This document shows positions 38,027-45,991 of a stretch of 64,000 nucleotides of DNA, in pieces. The stretch covers positions 62,001 to 126,000 of the forward strand of contig VRVR01000015.1 in the NCBI GenBank assembly GCA_009859145.1, written 5' to 3'. Numbering within the stretch: the first letter of the stretch is position 1; each line of letters begins with the position of its first letter. The notes beneath the pieces are model-generated. The model searched no databases and was not told where the DNA came from. It worked only from the letters and a program-made list of their open reading frames with translations. The position numbers and the translations under genes are program-made. Source of the DNA: Andalucia godoyi. Lineage: Eukaryota > Discoba > Jakobea > Jakobida > Andaluciidae.

Positions 38027-38055
38027 GGGGGTTCTTTGGTAGTCGTCAGATCCAT
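34069..38055 (-). CDS. Sen1/senataxin-like SF1 RNA/DNA helicase
   Basis: A 1328-residue Upf1-like superfamily 1 helicase. The C-terminal half holds the motor: Q-like region NCLRRRDAFTLVQGPPGTGKTT with Walker A near 793; DEASQAVEPETLIP (motif II), VGDPQQLPATV (III), TVQHRMAPEIREFPS (IV), VNTVDAFQGREKDVI (V) and NVALTRARRCLI (VI). DFGKT-type wording and a helical insertion with a coiled coil (about 900-960) fit the Sen1/senataxin branch, which resolves R-loops and terminates transcription. The N-terminal 650 residues are not confidently alignable and contain poly-Ser, a Pro/Gly linker and an (ATGP)n repeat. It is shorter than human SETX (2677). The poly-Ser after the start lies in a (ACT)n repeat. 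Confidence 0.92.
36055..36088. repeat. In-frame hexamer repeat in helicase gene
   Basis: (GGAGCT)n on the plus strand, encoding Ser/Ala-rich low complexity on the minus strand. The period is a multiple of three, so length change keeps the frame. Confidence 0.8.
36601..36647. repeat. In-frame 12-bp tandem repeat in helicase gene
   Basis: Four near-perfect copies of a 12-base unit (GGGCCAGTCGCA), encoding repeated Ala-Thr-Gly-Pro. Confidence 0.9.
37975..38026. repeat. (ACT)n repeat encoding poly-Ser
   Basis: About 17 trinucleotides near the helicase start, coding for Ser on the minus strand. Confidence 0.9.
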
Positions 38056-38483
38056 GATGCCTCTTTCCCGTTCCCCAAGCCAACCTACGCAATAACAATT
38101 TCAATTTCAATTTCCAAAGACGAAGAGGGGCGATCGCACTGAAAATCTGCACAATACCTGTGGAATTAACAATAACAATAACAATGTGAACATCAAAAAG
38201 ATGCAAAGAAACCAGAGGGAAGCACCGAATTTCATTTGCATTTGAGCCAATTCGCGGTGTTGAAAATGGACTCAAACAAGATCGTCATTGCTGTGCCTCA
38301 ATTCGTCCTCTTTTGCATGTTGTCTTTTGCATATTGGTGGAGCAGTGTTTTGACTTTGCATGTTTTCTAAGCTCTGTTGATCAGTTTGGTTGGCATTGTT
38401 AGAGCACGGCGTTTATTTATTTATTTATTTATTTATTTGTTTGTTTGTTTGTTTTTGGAGAGGAGAGAAGAGGAGAGGAAAGG
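38056..38483. repeat. Divergent region with (ATTT)n/(GTTT)n
   Basis: Head-to-head upstream region of 428 bases. (ATTT)n passes into (GTTT)n at about 38411-38456, about 30 bases before the kinase-like start codon. Confidence 0.8.
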
Positions 38484-39644
38484 ATGAGTGACAGACCTGA
38501 TGCGGGAGCACTGACTGCAATGCTGCGATCCGCAGGAAAGATAGGCTCGGATGTGTCGGTTGTCGATGCAGTGTGGGGCCCAATTGTTGGAGGAGCGACG
38601 TCGCAGGTGTTCCGCGTGGGCCTGCGCTATAGTTCCGAGGCTCCCGGGAACTCACCACCGTCAACGATTGTGGTCAAGCTGGGTGCTGTGAATACGCCTC
38701 TTGCGTCATTCGTGGAGACGGTGTTCCAGCCTCTGCTTCGTGAATCTCTGTTTTACTCTTCTTCGGTGCCATCTCTGCTTCCTGCATTCCACCGAGCCCC
38801 CGAATGCCTCTACTGTACTAATCCAGAGTCGCTGCAAAAGGTACAAAGCGATGCGGAAAAGTCCTTTTGTCTTGTTATGGAAGACATTTCCGGCGAGAAG
38901 TGGATCAAGTGCAGTCAGGAAGCCGGTGCCAGCTATGACGAAGCGCGACTGGTGATCACTGCACTGGCTCGTTTCCACGCATCCTTCTGGGCAAAGTCAT
39001 CGGTGGAAAAGGATGAACTCGTAAAGAAGCATTTCCAGGGCTGGCAAGCACCGGAAGAGTGTGCCAAGGCTGCGCAGAATGTCTATGCATCCAAGCTGAG
39101 CGGCCTGCTGGATATCATCCGCTCGGCACCAGGATGCACCAAGGAAGCGGCTGATAAATGCTGTCATCTGCTCTCTAATTTTGGTGCACGGTATGTAGAG
39201 TACCAAAAGTCTGCCGATGCATTGCTTCCAGCAACGCTGCTCCACGGAGACAGTCGGTTTTCCAACTTTTTCCTGGCAAGCGACGACAGCGGAGTCGTTG
39301 TGTGCGACTGGCAAGGATTCTCCGTGGGAAATTGCGGCGCGAACGTTGCATACTTCCTTGCAGAGTCTGTCAAGACTGAGGTGCGGCAGCAGCACGAACA
39401 GGAATTAATGGAACTGTATGTCCGCGAGCTCCATGCGACGAATGCTGCGACGCAAGATTTCTCGTTTGCAGATTTTCGCAAAGACTACATGGTCGGTCTG
39501 TTGGTGATTTCATTCTTCCCCGTACTGTGCGCCGGATACTACAACCATTCACAGGAAGTGAAGGCGATGATAGATCGATACGTCAACACGCTCGGTCTCC
39601 ACATCGATGAGGTTTCTGCTGCCGTGGACCGCATTCTCTCGTGA
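38484..39644 (+). CDS. EcKL/CHK-like small-molecule kinase
   Basis: A 386-residue aminoglycoside-phosphotransferase-fold protein of the ecdysteroid kinase-like (EcKL, CHK) type. Start at ATG 38484 (MSDRPDAGALT), not at 38445, where the frame runs through a GAGAGG tract. Visible motifs: Gly-rich nucleotide loop region GGATSQVFRVGLRY, ATP-anchoring Lys in STIVVKLGAVN, the hinge VMEDISGEKW, the Brenner motif HGDSRFSNFF near residue 254 with the catalytic Asp, and the metal-binding DWQGFSVGNCG. These proteins phosphorylate hydroxyl groups of small molecules; substrate here is unknown. No membrane segment or signal. The best alternative is a choline-kinase-like enzyme, but the DWQ and spacing favour EcKL. 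Confidence 0.85.
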   Translation: MSDRPDAGALTAMLRSAGKIGSDVSVVDAVWGPIVGGATSQVFRVGLRYSSEAPGNSPPSTIVVKLGAVNTPLASFVETVFQPLLRESLFYSSSVPSLLPAFHRAPECLYCTNPESLQKVQSDAEKSFCLVMEDISGEKWIKCSQEAGASYDEARLVITALARFHASFWAKSSVEKDELVKKHFQGWQAPEECAKAAQNVYASKLSGLLDIIRSAPGCTKEAADKCCHLLSNFGARYVEYQKSADALLPATLLHGDSRFSNFFLASDDSGVVVCDWQGFSVGNCGANVAYFLAESVKTEVRQQHEQELMELYVRELHATNAATQDFSFADFRKDYMVGLLVISFFPVLCAGYYNHSQEVKAMIDRYVNTLGLHIDEVSAAVDRILS

Positions 39645-39800
39645 AGCGGAGTTATTGCTGGGCGGCCGCTGCCGTCCACTGAATTCCACATAAAGATTTG
39701 TTTGGTACTGGTTTGGTCTCTCTCTCTCTCTCTCGCGCGCGCGGTTGATTGTTACGTGTTAAGAGGCTGAGTATTCGTTTTAATAATAGCACAATGACAA

Positions 39801-39831
<31 letters not shown>

Positions 39832-40249
39832 GGACCGGGCACATTTCCTTTTTCCTATTTTTTTTTTTTTTTTTTTTTTGGTGGTTATTATTATTTTCTT
39901 CTTCTTCGAAAAAACACATCATACATCCGCCCGAAAGAGAAGTGAGAATGAAAAGACAAAGGGCGGATTCAGCAACACCTAGAAGTGGTATCTTTTTGAG
40001 AGACTTGCTAGACAAACGCAGGAGCCTAACAAAAGAAAAGGCCAAGAGCACCTGTACAAAACGGACGAGAGAAAATTGGCGAGGAAAACAGGGGAAGTAC
40101 AAACAACAGAAAGAGGAAAAGAAAAAGAAAGAGGAAAAGAAGAAAAAACGGAAATCAGAAGAAACTACAAACACAAAACACATCCGAAACCAGAGTAAGC
40201 AACGTCACTGTCAAGGGTCATTGTGAGCTTTCGGAGCAGCGGCAATGCA
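39645..40249. repeat. Intergenic microsatellite cluster
   Basis: 605 bases between convergent genes: (CT)n followed by (CG)n at about 39717-39742, (AC)n at about 39799-39828, poly-T at about 39858-39880, then an A-rich purine tract from 40040 to 40170. The Lys-rich frame across 39942-40226 reflects that composition and is not called. Confidence 0.8.
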
Positions 40250-41584
40250 TCACCGTAAATACGCAACAATGATGGAGATGTTGTCCGTTGAGCCTCGCTC
40301 CAAACTGCACTTCATAATATACTGCGCAGCTTCGGTCGCACTCATCTTTTTCTGGTCGCGGGCTTTGACAATTAGTTCGCAAACCTCCTGGTCTTCCATG
40401 ACGTCCCACACGCCATCACACGCAACGACGAGCACTCCACCTGGACCAGTAATTCTTGCTTCTTGCACATGCGGCTCAGCAATAACCCATTTCTTGAGGC
40501 CGAAATCGCCGAGAGCACGGGTGACCAGCAGCATGGCATTTACACGACCATTCAGCACCAAACCTCCGTTTTCACGAACACGCAAAGCTTCCGATTCCAA
40601 CGACCCCTTGTGGTCTACAGTCATTCGAACTGCAGTTCCATCGCGCTCAGGAAGCAACACAACCCTCGCATCTCCCACGTTCCCCGCATATACGCTGCGT
40701 CCGCGGACATAGGCAACGGCTGACGTTGATCCTGTGAGCGAAAACTTGTCATGGGATTTCTTCAGATCCGCATCCGTGTCCAAATGCGCCTGTTGCAGTG
40801 CTTCCAACGGCGATTTGTTCTTATCAAGATGGGTCTGCACATGGACGTCCAAAATAGTGGACGCCATTCTCGCCACCTCCTCACCTCCGTGTCCATCATA
40901 AATGGCCAAAAAGGCAGCGTTATGATCCTTATTGAAGGGCTGCTTGATTGTGTGTGCATCCTCCATTGTTCGACGGAATCTTGCATTCTGCTCTTCGGCA
41001 AAACCAACTTCGCAAACTGCGCAAGCCTCCATGGATGTTGGAGACCCAGAGGCGGTCGGCGAAGAGCTAGAACGACTCATGCTCTTGCGGCTCTCGCCAT
41101 TTCCATCGTCGTCTACTGCGATCGACGGGCTTGACTGTGCATAATGTACAGAGGTAGATGACATTGCCTTTGTGGTTCGTGAATCTCTCGGGTAGGCAGA
41201 CACTGAAAGCGACGGTGCAAAAAACGATGATTTAGGAGAAGAAGATGAGGACGACGATGCAGATGACTTTGGAGACGTAGACCGGGATTTCGGGGAAGTG
41301 GGACCAGACTTGGGAGATGATGACGATGTGGAGAATGAGCGCGCGAGCGTTGGAGAGCCTTTTGGAGACACCGATAGATTCGAAGGTCTTGACACTCCAG
41401 CGGCTTGCAACGGGGGAGGGAAAGTGGTAATACTCGCGGAAGGTGACGAAGGAGTTAATGACGACCTGAGCTCGATGCGACGGGTAGATTGAGTCGGCGA
41501 ACCAGCAGAAACAGTCTTGTCAAAAGATGAAGATTTCGAAAGGCGGACAGCGTGGGATGGAAAACGAGGATCAGAAGAGTTCAT
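40250..41584 (-). CDS. PP2C-family Ser/Thr phosphatase
   Basis: A 444-residue PPM/PP2C metal-dependent phosphatase. Residues 1-190 are a Ser/Pro-rich extension with repeated SPKS units, likely disordered and possibly phosphorylated. The catalytic domain follows: RFRRTMEDAH (phosphate-binding Arg and metal Asp-region), FLAIYDGHGGEEVA (metal Asp and Gly), GNVGDARVVL, VTRALGDFGLKKW, VVACDGVWDVM and STDNISIIVAYLR at the end. All core metal-ligand positions appear present. It dephosphorylates phospho-Ser/Thr; the target is unknown. The N-terminus does not begin MG, so no myristoylation. Unusually, the core ends directly at the stop codon. Confidence 0.95.
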   Translation of the reverse strand: MNSSDPRFPSHAVRLSKSSSFDKTVSAGSPTQSTRRIELRSSLTPSSPSASITTFPPPLQAAGVSRPSNLSVSPKGSPTLARSFSTSSSSPKSGPTSPKSRSTSPKSSASSSSSSSPKSSFFAPSLSVSAYPRDSRTTKAMSSTSVHYAQSSPSIAVDDDGNGESRKSMSRSSSSPTASGSPTSMEACAVCEVGFAEEQNARFRRTMEDAHTIKQPFNKDHNAAFLAIYDGHGGEEVARMASTILDVHVQTHLDKNKSPLEALQQAHLDTDADLKKSHDKFSLTGSTSAVAYVRGRSVYAGNVGDARVVLLPERDGTAVRMTVDHKGSLESEALRVRENGGLVLNGRVNAMLLVTRALGDFGLKKWVIAEPHVQEARITGPGGVLVVACDGVWDVMEDQEVCELIVKARDQKKMSATEAAQYIMKCSLERGSTDNISIIVAYLR

Positions 41585-41984
41585 ACAACGTATACCTCGG
41601 CTTCTGCTTCTGCTTCTTCTTTTTCTTTCTTCCTCTCAAATGAAACCGCAGAAAGCAAACCACCAAGCAACCTTGACGAAGAGTAATAATTAACCACAAA
41701 AAGACACCTCGAGGAGAAGATCGAACACGTCACAATGAATGTGTGTATTGTCTGAAGTAAAGTAACTACCAAAGAGGCAAAACAAAAACAAAAACAAAAA
41801 CAAAAAGACACGTAGTATTACAGAAAGCACACCAGACTCCAATAACCGTGTAGCAAGATAGTGAGACAAGCAGGAAACAAGGATCGTGGACAAATGTACG
41901 CGATTTCTATAACGGCAACAAAAGTCGTCAAATTCACGAACGCTGGAAAGGTGTTTGTAATGTGAAACAACTCCAGAGACAGAC

Positions 41985-42015
<31 letters not shown>

Positions 42016-42219
42016 CAGAGAGGGATAAGTGTTTTGAAAACCTCACCTGCTGCTTCTTGTTTCTTCTTCTTCTTCTTCTTTTTCTTTTTTCCTTCTTGTC
42101 TTTATGAGGGGTGCAGGAGAGAAAAGAAGAAGACGAAAGAAAAGAAAGAAAGTACAGTGTAAGACGAAAACGAAAAAGAAGAACCGAACGAAACGAAACG
42201 AAACGAAACGAAACGAAAC

Positions 42220-42284
<65 letters not shown>

Positions 42285-42740
42285 GTCAATTGGGGGCATC
42301 TCTCCTTGGTGTCGGGGGCTTGTTGTGTCAGAGCTCAAACAGAACAGAGCAAACAAACAAGCAAACAAACATCAAGTGGGCAAATTTGTCAGTCCCTGTC
42401 AGACTGTGACAGTTCCCCCCCCCCATCCACCCCAATAAAACTGCATCATTCTAGAAAGTTGCCTCTTGCATCAACTCGTTCGTCTTTTTTTTTGTTTTTC
42501 CTCCGACTTCTGGAGGTGTTCGCGCTCTCGTTGGCAGTCTGTGCCTGATGAAGTTGCACGTTGGCTTCGTTCTTGCCCTTTTTTTGATTTCTTTTTGTTT
42601 TACACAGGTTTCCAAAAGGGAAAAACTGAAGTGGAAAGAAGAAAAGAAACTACAGAAAGAGAAAGGAAAAAGAAAAAATAACAACAACAACAACAATAAT
42701 AATAATCATCAAAGGGGGGAAATAAGAAAGGATCATAATA
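41585..42740. repeat. Divergent region rich in microsatellites
   Basis: 1156 bases between two start codons. It holds (CAAAAA)n at about 41777-41806, (ACAG)n then (AG)n at about 41980-42022, (CTT)n at about 42060-42085, the pentamer (AAACG)n at about 42184-42222 running into (AG)n at about 42222-42282, and C- and T-runs at 42414-42424 and 42486-42494. Open frames on both strands are repeat artefacts. No gene seen. Confidence 0.85.
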
Positions 42741-43634
42741 ATGGAGTTGATGCAACAGTTTCTTGATTTTCCGACTTTGGCCATTGGTGCCGGTCTCGTC
42801 TTTGCAGTGTACAAGCTTGCACAGAAATCCGGACCAAAGGAGTCGTCGTCGTCGTCGTCGTCGTCGCTGTTGACGGGGGCTGGTGCGGTGAAATGCCAGT
42901 TGTCGGCGACTGAATTCACAAAGGTAGTGCTTACAGAAAAGATTTCGCTTACCACAGGAGTTGTGTGTCCTGTTACACTGTACCGATTCGCGCTTCCGGA
43001 CTCGACAAAGCCGCTCGGACTGCCTATTGGGAAGCACATTTCGACTCGGTTTGTGAGCGCGGATGGTAAAGAAGTGATGCGGTCGTACACGCCGACATCG
43101 TCTGATGACGACGTTGGGCATTTCGATCTTGTGATCAAGGTTTATCCGACTGGTGTGATGTCCAAATACATTGACTCGCTCAAGATTGGCGACACGCTGG
43201 ATGTCCGTGGACCGAAGGGGTCTTTCCAGTACCAGAAGAATGCGTACAAGAAGATTGGCATGATTGCTGGCGGTACTGGAATCACCCCCATGCTGCAGAT
43301 TGCGCGAGAGATTCTCAAGCACAAGGACGACAAGACGCAAGTGTCACTGGTGTTTGGAAACGTCACTGCCGATGACATCATTCTCAAGGACCGGCTCGAC
43401 AAGCTTGAGGCGGACCACCCCGATCGCTTCCACGTGCACCACGTCCTGAATAACCCACCACAGGGATGGACACAAGGGGTAGGCTTTATCTCCCAGCTTG
43501 CCATCAAGGAGAACTTGCCCGCCCCAGGAGATGGAGTTCGCATCCTCATGTGTGGCCCGCCGCCCATGCTCAAAGCCATGGAATCGCACCTCGAATCACT
43601 CAAATATCCAAAGGAATCCATCTTTAACTTTTAG
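42741..43634 (+). CDS. NADH-cytochrome b5 reductase
   Basis: A 297-residue membrane-anchored flavoprotein. Residues about 10-28 form a hydrophobic anchor, followed by a poly-Ser linker (36-42). The FAD domain has RSYTPTS at 114-120, the family's R-x-Y-S/T-x-x-S flavin motif, and GVMSKYIDSLKIGD. The NADH domain has AGGTGITPM (176-184), VSLVFGNVTADDI and MCGPPPML. It ends in Phe, as CYB5R enzymes do. It moves electrons from NADH through FAD to cytochrome b5, serving fatty-acid desaturation and sterol synthesis at the ER or outer mitochondrial membrane. Length matches the human enzyme (about 300). No intron. Confidence 0.96.
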   Translation: MELMQQFLDFPTLAIGAGLVFAVYKLAQKSGPKESSSSSSSSLLTGAGAVKCQLSATEFTKVVLTEKISLTTGVVCPVTLYRFALPDSTKPLGLPIGKHISTRFVSADGKEVMRSYTPTSSDDDVGHFDLVIKVYPTGVMSKYIDSLKIGDTLDVRGPKGSFQYQKNAYKKIGMIAGGTGITPMLQIAREILKHKDDKTQVSLVFGNVTADDIILKDRLDKLEADHPDRFHVHHVLNNPPQGWTQGVGFISQLAIKENLPAPGDGVRILMCGPPPMLKAMESHLESLKYPKESIFNF

Positions 43635-44008
43635 GCTGGCCTTGCTATTTGTCTGGATGCGTGCGTCCCATTGTAAATCCCTTTGCTTGTGTCTTTTGGG
43701 TCTTTTTTTTTGTGACTTTGTGAATTGACTTTCTATATTTTTATATATATGTATATACATACAGATATATTTTTTAAAATACAGAAGAACACAGTTCTCG
43801 ATTATTTCACCGATCGTAGCGCATGTCTGTGACCCATTGCGTTAATATGCAGTTTGGACGAGTCCTGTTTGCAGAACTTGTCATTCTCGACGACTGTTAT
43901 ATTTTCTTCTCCATTTTAATTATATTTTCTTTTCTTCGTTTTCGTTTTATCCATTTTCTTGTGCTGTTGCTGTTCTTCGTTGAGAGAGGGAGGTGGCGAC
44001 GAAGGAGA
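43635..44008. other. Intergenic region
   Basis: T-rich spacer between two plus-strand genes, with a (TATA)-like stretch at about 43735-43770. A hydrophobic frame continues upstream of the lipase gene here but is not preferred as its start. Confidence 0.6.
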
Positions 44009-45103
44009 ATGAAGAACGCGGCGGTTGCAGTGGTGATATCGCTGGTATCGGTGCTGGTGTTGTGTGTGGAGGGCAAGGTGCCGTTTGCATGCAAGCCTCT
44101 TGCACCTCGATCGAGCCCTGCGACGAGTGTGTGGGATCTTCGTGCGGATGACATCCGAGTGATTGGGACGTTGGGAGACTCGATATCTGCTGGATTTGCA
44201 ATGCACGACCATTTTCTTGTGGATGGCCTATGGGAGTACCGTGCAGATGCGTTTACGGTTGGAGGAAACCCAGGTGCAACGACGGTTCCGAACTTTCTAA
44301 AGGCGGTTTCGCAGGACGGGAAGCTTCCTTTTGGAGCTCCCGAGCAGTGCACGCTGCCGTTTGATGCGATAAAGTGGAAGGACAAGATCATCCAGCCGTA
44401 TGACCCGGTGTCGCTTGGAGACGTGGCGCAGTCGATGGCGAAGATCGCTGCGCTGCCTGCACAAGTGGACTATCTCTATGGATTCATGAAGAACCACTCG
44501 CATGATTTTGACATGCAGAAAGACTGGAAAATGATTAATGTCTTGATCGGTGCAAATGACTTGTGCGTCAGCTGCGACCCGGGAAGACAAGACATCACGC
44601 CCGAAGCTTTCCAGCAAAAGTACGACAATGTCCTGACGCTCCTCAACCAGAATATCCCGCGTGCGTTCGTCAACATCATGACCCTTTTCAACGTGTCTCA
44701 GGTGCAGCGACTTGCACAAAAGTCCGCATATTGCATGGAAATTCACAAGCTCTTTGACGAGTGTCCGTGCGCCATCGGACCAAATTCAGGTCCCGAGTCA
44801 TGGGCGCTGATGGATGCACACACGGCTGCGTACAATGAAAAGATGTATGAATTGGAAGCGAAATGGGCCGCAAAGGGGCTCGCGGAGTTTGGAGTGCGAA
44901 TCCAGCCAGTCCTCGAAAACCTGGACTTGCCCGACTTGTCCTATGTCTCCAATCTCGACTGCTTCCACCCCTCCGCCAAAGCAAACGAGCAAATGGCGAT
45001 GGGCCTCTGGAACTCGTTTCTCAGCCCTGTAGACAAGAAGCCACGCGGAATCGATCCAGATCTCAAACTCATCTGTCCCGACGAAACAACTCGTCTCCAG
45101 TAA
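44009..45103 (+). CDS. Secreted SGNH lipase, phospholipase B1-like
   Basis: A 364-residue protein from ATG 44009. The choice rests on the signal peptide that follows at once: MKNAAVAVVISLVSVLVLCV, with likely cleavage soon after. The frame is open 62 residues upstream but AT-rich. The SGNH hydrolase core resembles one repeat of membrane phospholipase B1: LRADDIRVIGTLGDSIS (block I, nucleophile Ser58), VGGNPGATTVPNFL (block II Gly), VLIGANDLC (block III Asn) and LDCFHPS (block V Asp and His). Such enzymes release fatty acids from both positions of phospholipids outside the cell or in lysosome-like compartments. No C-terminal membrane anchor is present, unlike animal PLB1, so it is probably secreted or luminal. 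Confidence 0.92.
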   Translation: MKNAAVAVVISLVSVLVLCVEGKVPFACKPLAPRSSPATSVWDLRADDIRVIGTLGDSISAGFAMHDHFLVDGLWEYRADAFTVGGNPGATTVPNFLKAVSQDGKLPFGAPEQCTLPFDAIKWKDKIIQPYDPVSLGDVAQSMAKIAALPAQVDYLYGFMKNHSHDFDMQKDWKMINVLIGANDLCVSCDPGRQDITPEAFQQKYDNVLTLLNQNIPRAFVNIMTLFNVSQVQRLAQKSAYCMEIHKLFDECPCAIGPNSGPESWALMDAHTAAYNEKMYELEAKWAAKGLAEFGVRIQPVLENLDLPDLSYVSNLDCFHPSAKANEQMAMGLWNSFLSPVDKKPRGIDPDLKLICPDETTRLQ

Positions 45104-45290
45104 CACTCTCTTCTTATTTTCCCCTCCCTCGCTACTCGATTATTGTTATTGATCATTTTGTCGTTCTCATTCTCATTATTATTGTGTGATGTTGGGTGAG
45201 TCGCAGCCCAACCCTCACCTTGGGTGTTGGGTTGGTTCGCTTTTTGTGTGCATGTGCATGTGTGTGTGAATGCTGTGCATGTTTATTTGT

Positions 45291-45296
45291 AATAAA
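45291..45296 (+). terminator. Candidate polyadenylation signal
   Basis: AATAAA about 190 bases after the lipase stop codon on the same strand. Distance is long, so support is weak. Confidence 0.3.
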
Positions 45297-45944
45297 AATC
45301 TCAGGTAAAGTTTTTTTTTTCTTCAGATGTTACAACAGCATGTTATTAATTCTTGTTTGGATCCGAATTTGGGCGTCTACATTGAACACTAATCCACGGA
45401 TAATCATCGCTGATCACCCATCATCAATGTTGCAACCCAGCATGCATAGCATGATTGGGAACGGCGTAGGCCCCCAACACGCCCCTCGGCATGAGAGACG
45501 TTCTTACGATAGATGCTGCGTTGCATGGACAATAAAAATAAAGAATAAGTAATGAGCGTCACTGTGCGAGAATACAGCGCCGCGGCGTGTTTTTGGTTTG
45601 CGTGCGCCTTAGATTGCTTCATCATATCGCAATAAGGGGCAGCGGCTCTTTTTCCTTATTTGAGAATCAAGGCAAAATTGTCAGTCGGAGATGTCGGCCC
45701 AAACCGCCGTGTCCGACAAATGCATACGAATTCTCCGCTAGTGTTTTAACAACATTATTTCCCCTATCTATCTATCTGTCTATCTATCTATCTATCTATC
45801 TATATATATATATAAAGTATAATTGAATGTACTATTTTATATTTTCCCTCGGTTCTTTTATTGATTCGCTTCCAGATCGATCAGCTTTTGGTCTTTTTGC
45901 GTACAGTCAAGAAATAAAAAAAAAGACTGTGTGAAGGTAGGACA

Positions 45945-45969
45945 GGGTTAAGGTTTAGGGGGTTAGGGT
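45945..45969 (+). repeat. Interstitial telomere-like sequence
   Basis: Irregular units GGGTTA, AGGTTTAGG and GGGTTAGGG in a row, resembling degenerate TTAGGG/TTTAGGG repeats. It lies 20-45 bases before the channel start codon. Confidence 0.45.
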
Positions 45970-45991
45970 GTTTTGCAACTGGCGATCGGCG

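Larger units (their letters stand above)
45104..45991. repeat. Intergenic region with (TATC)n
   Basis: 888 bases with no supported gene. Contains (GT/GC)-rich sequence at 45240-45280, a (CTAT)n tetramer array at about 45767-45800 going into (TA)n to about 45813, and a G-rich telomere-like stretch just before the channel gene. Confidence 0.75.

Noticed and set aside
39942-40226. 94-residue Lys-rich frame
   Set aside because: Composition is explained by an A/G-rich tract; no domain, and it lies in a microsatellite-rich spacer.
41690-42289. 199-residue minus-strand frame with Ser/Leu and Arg/Phe runs
   Set aside because: Encoded by (CT)n and pentamer repeats. The Ser/Leu and Phe/Arg runs are repeat translation.
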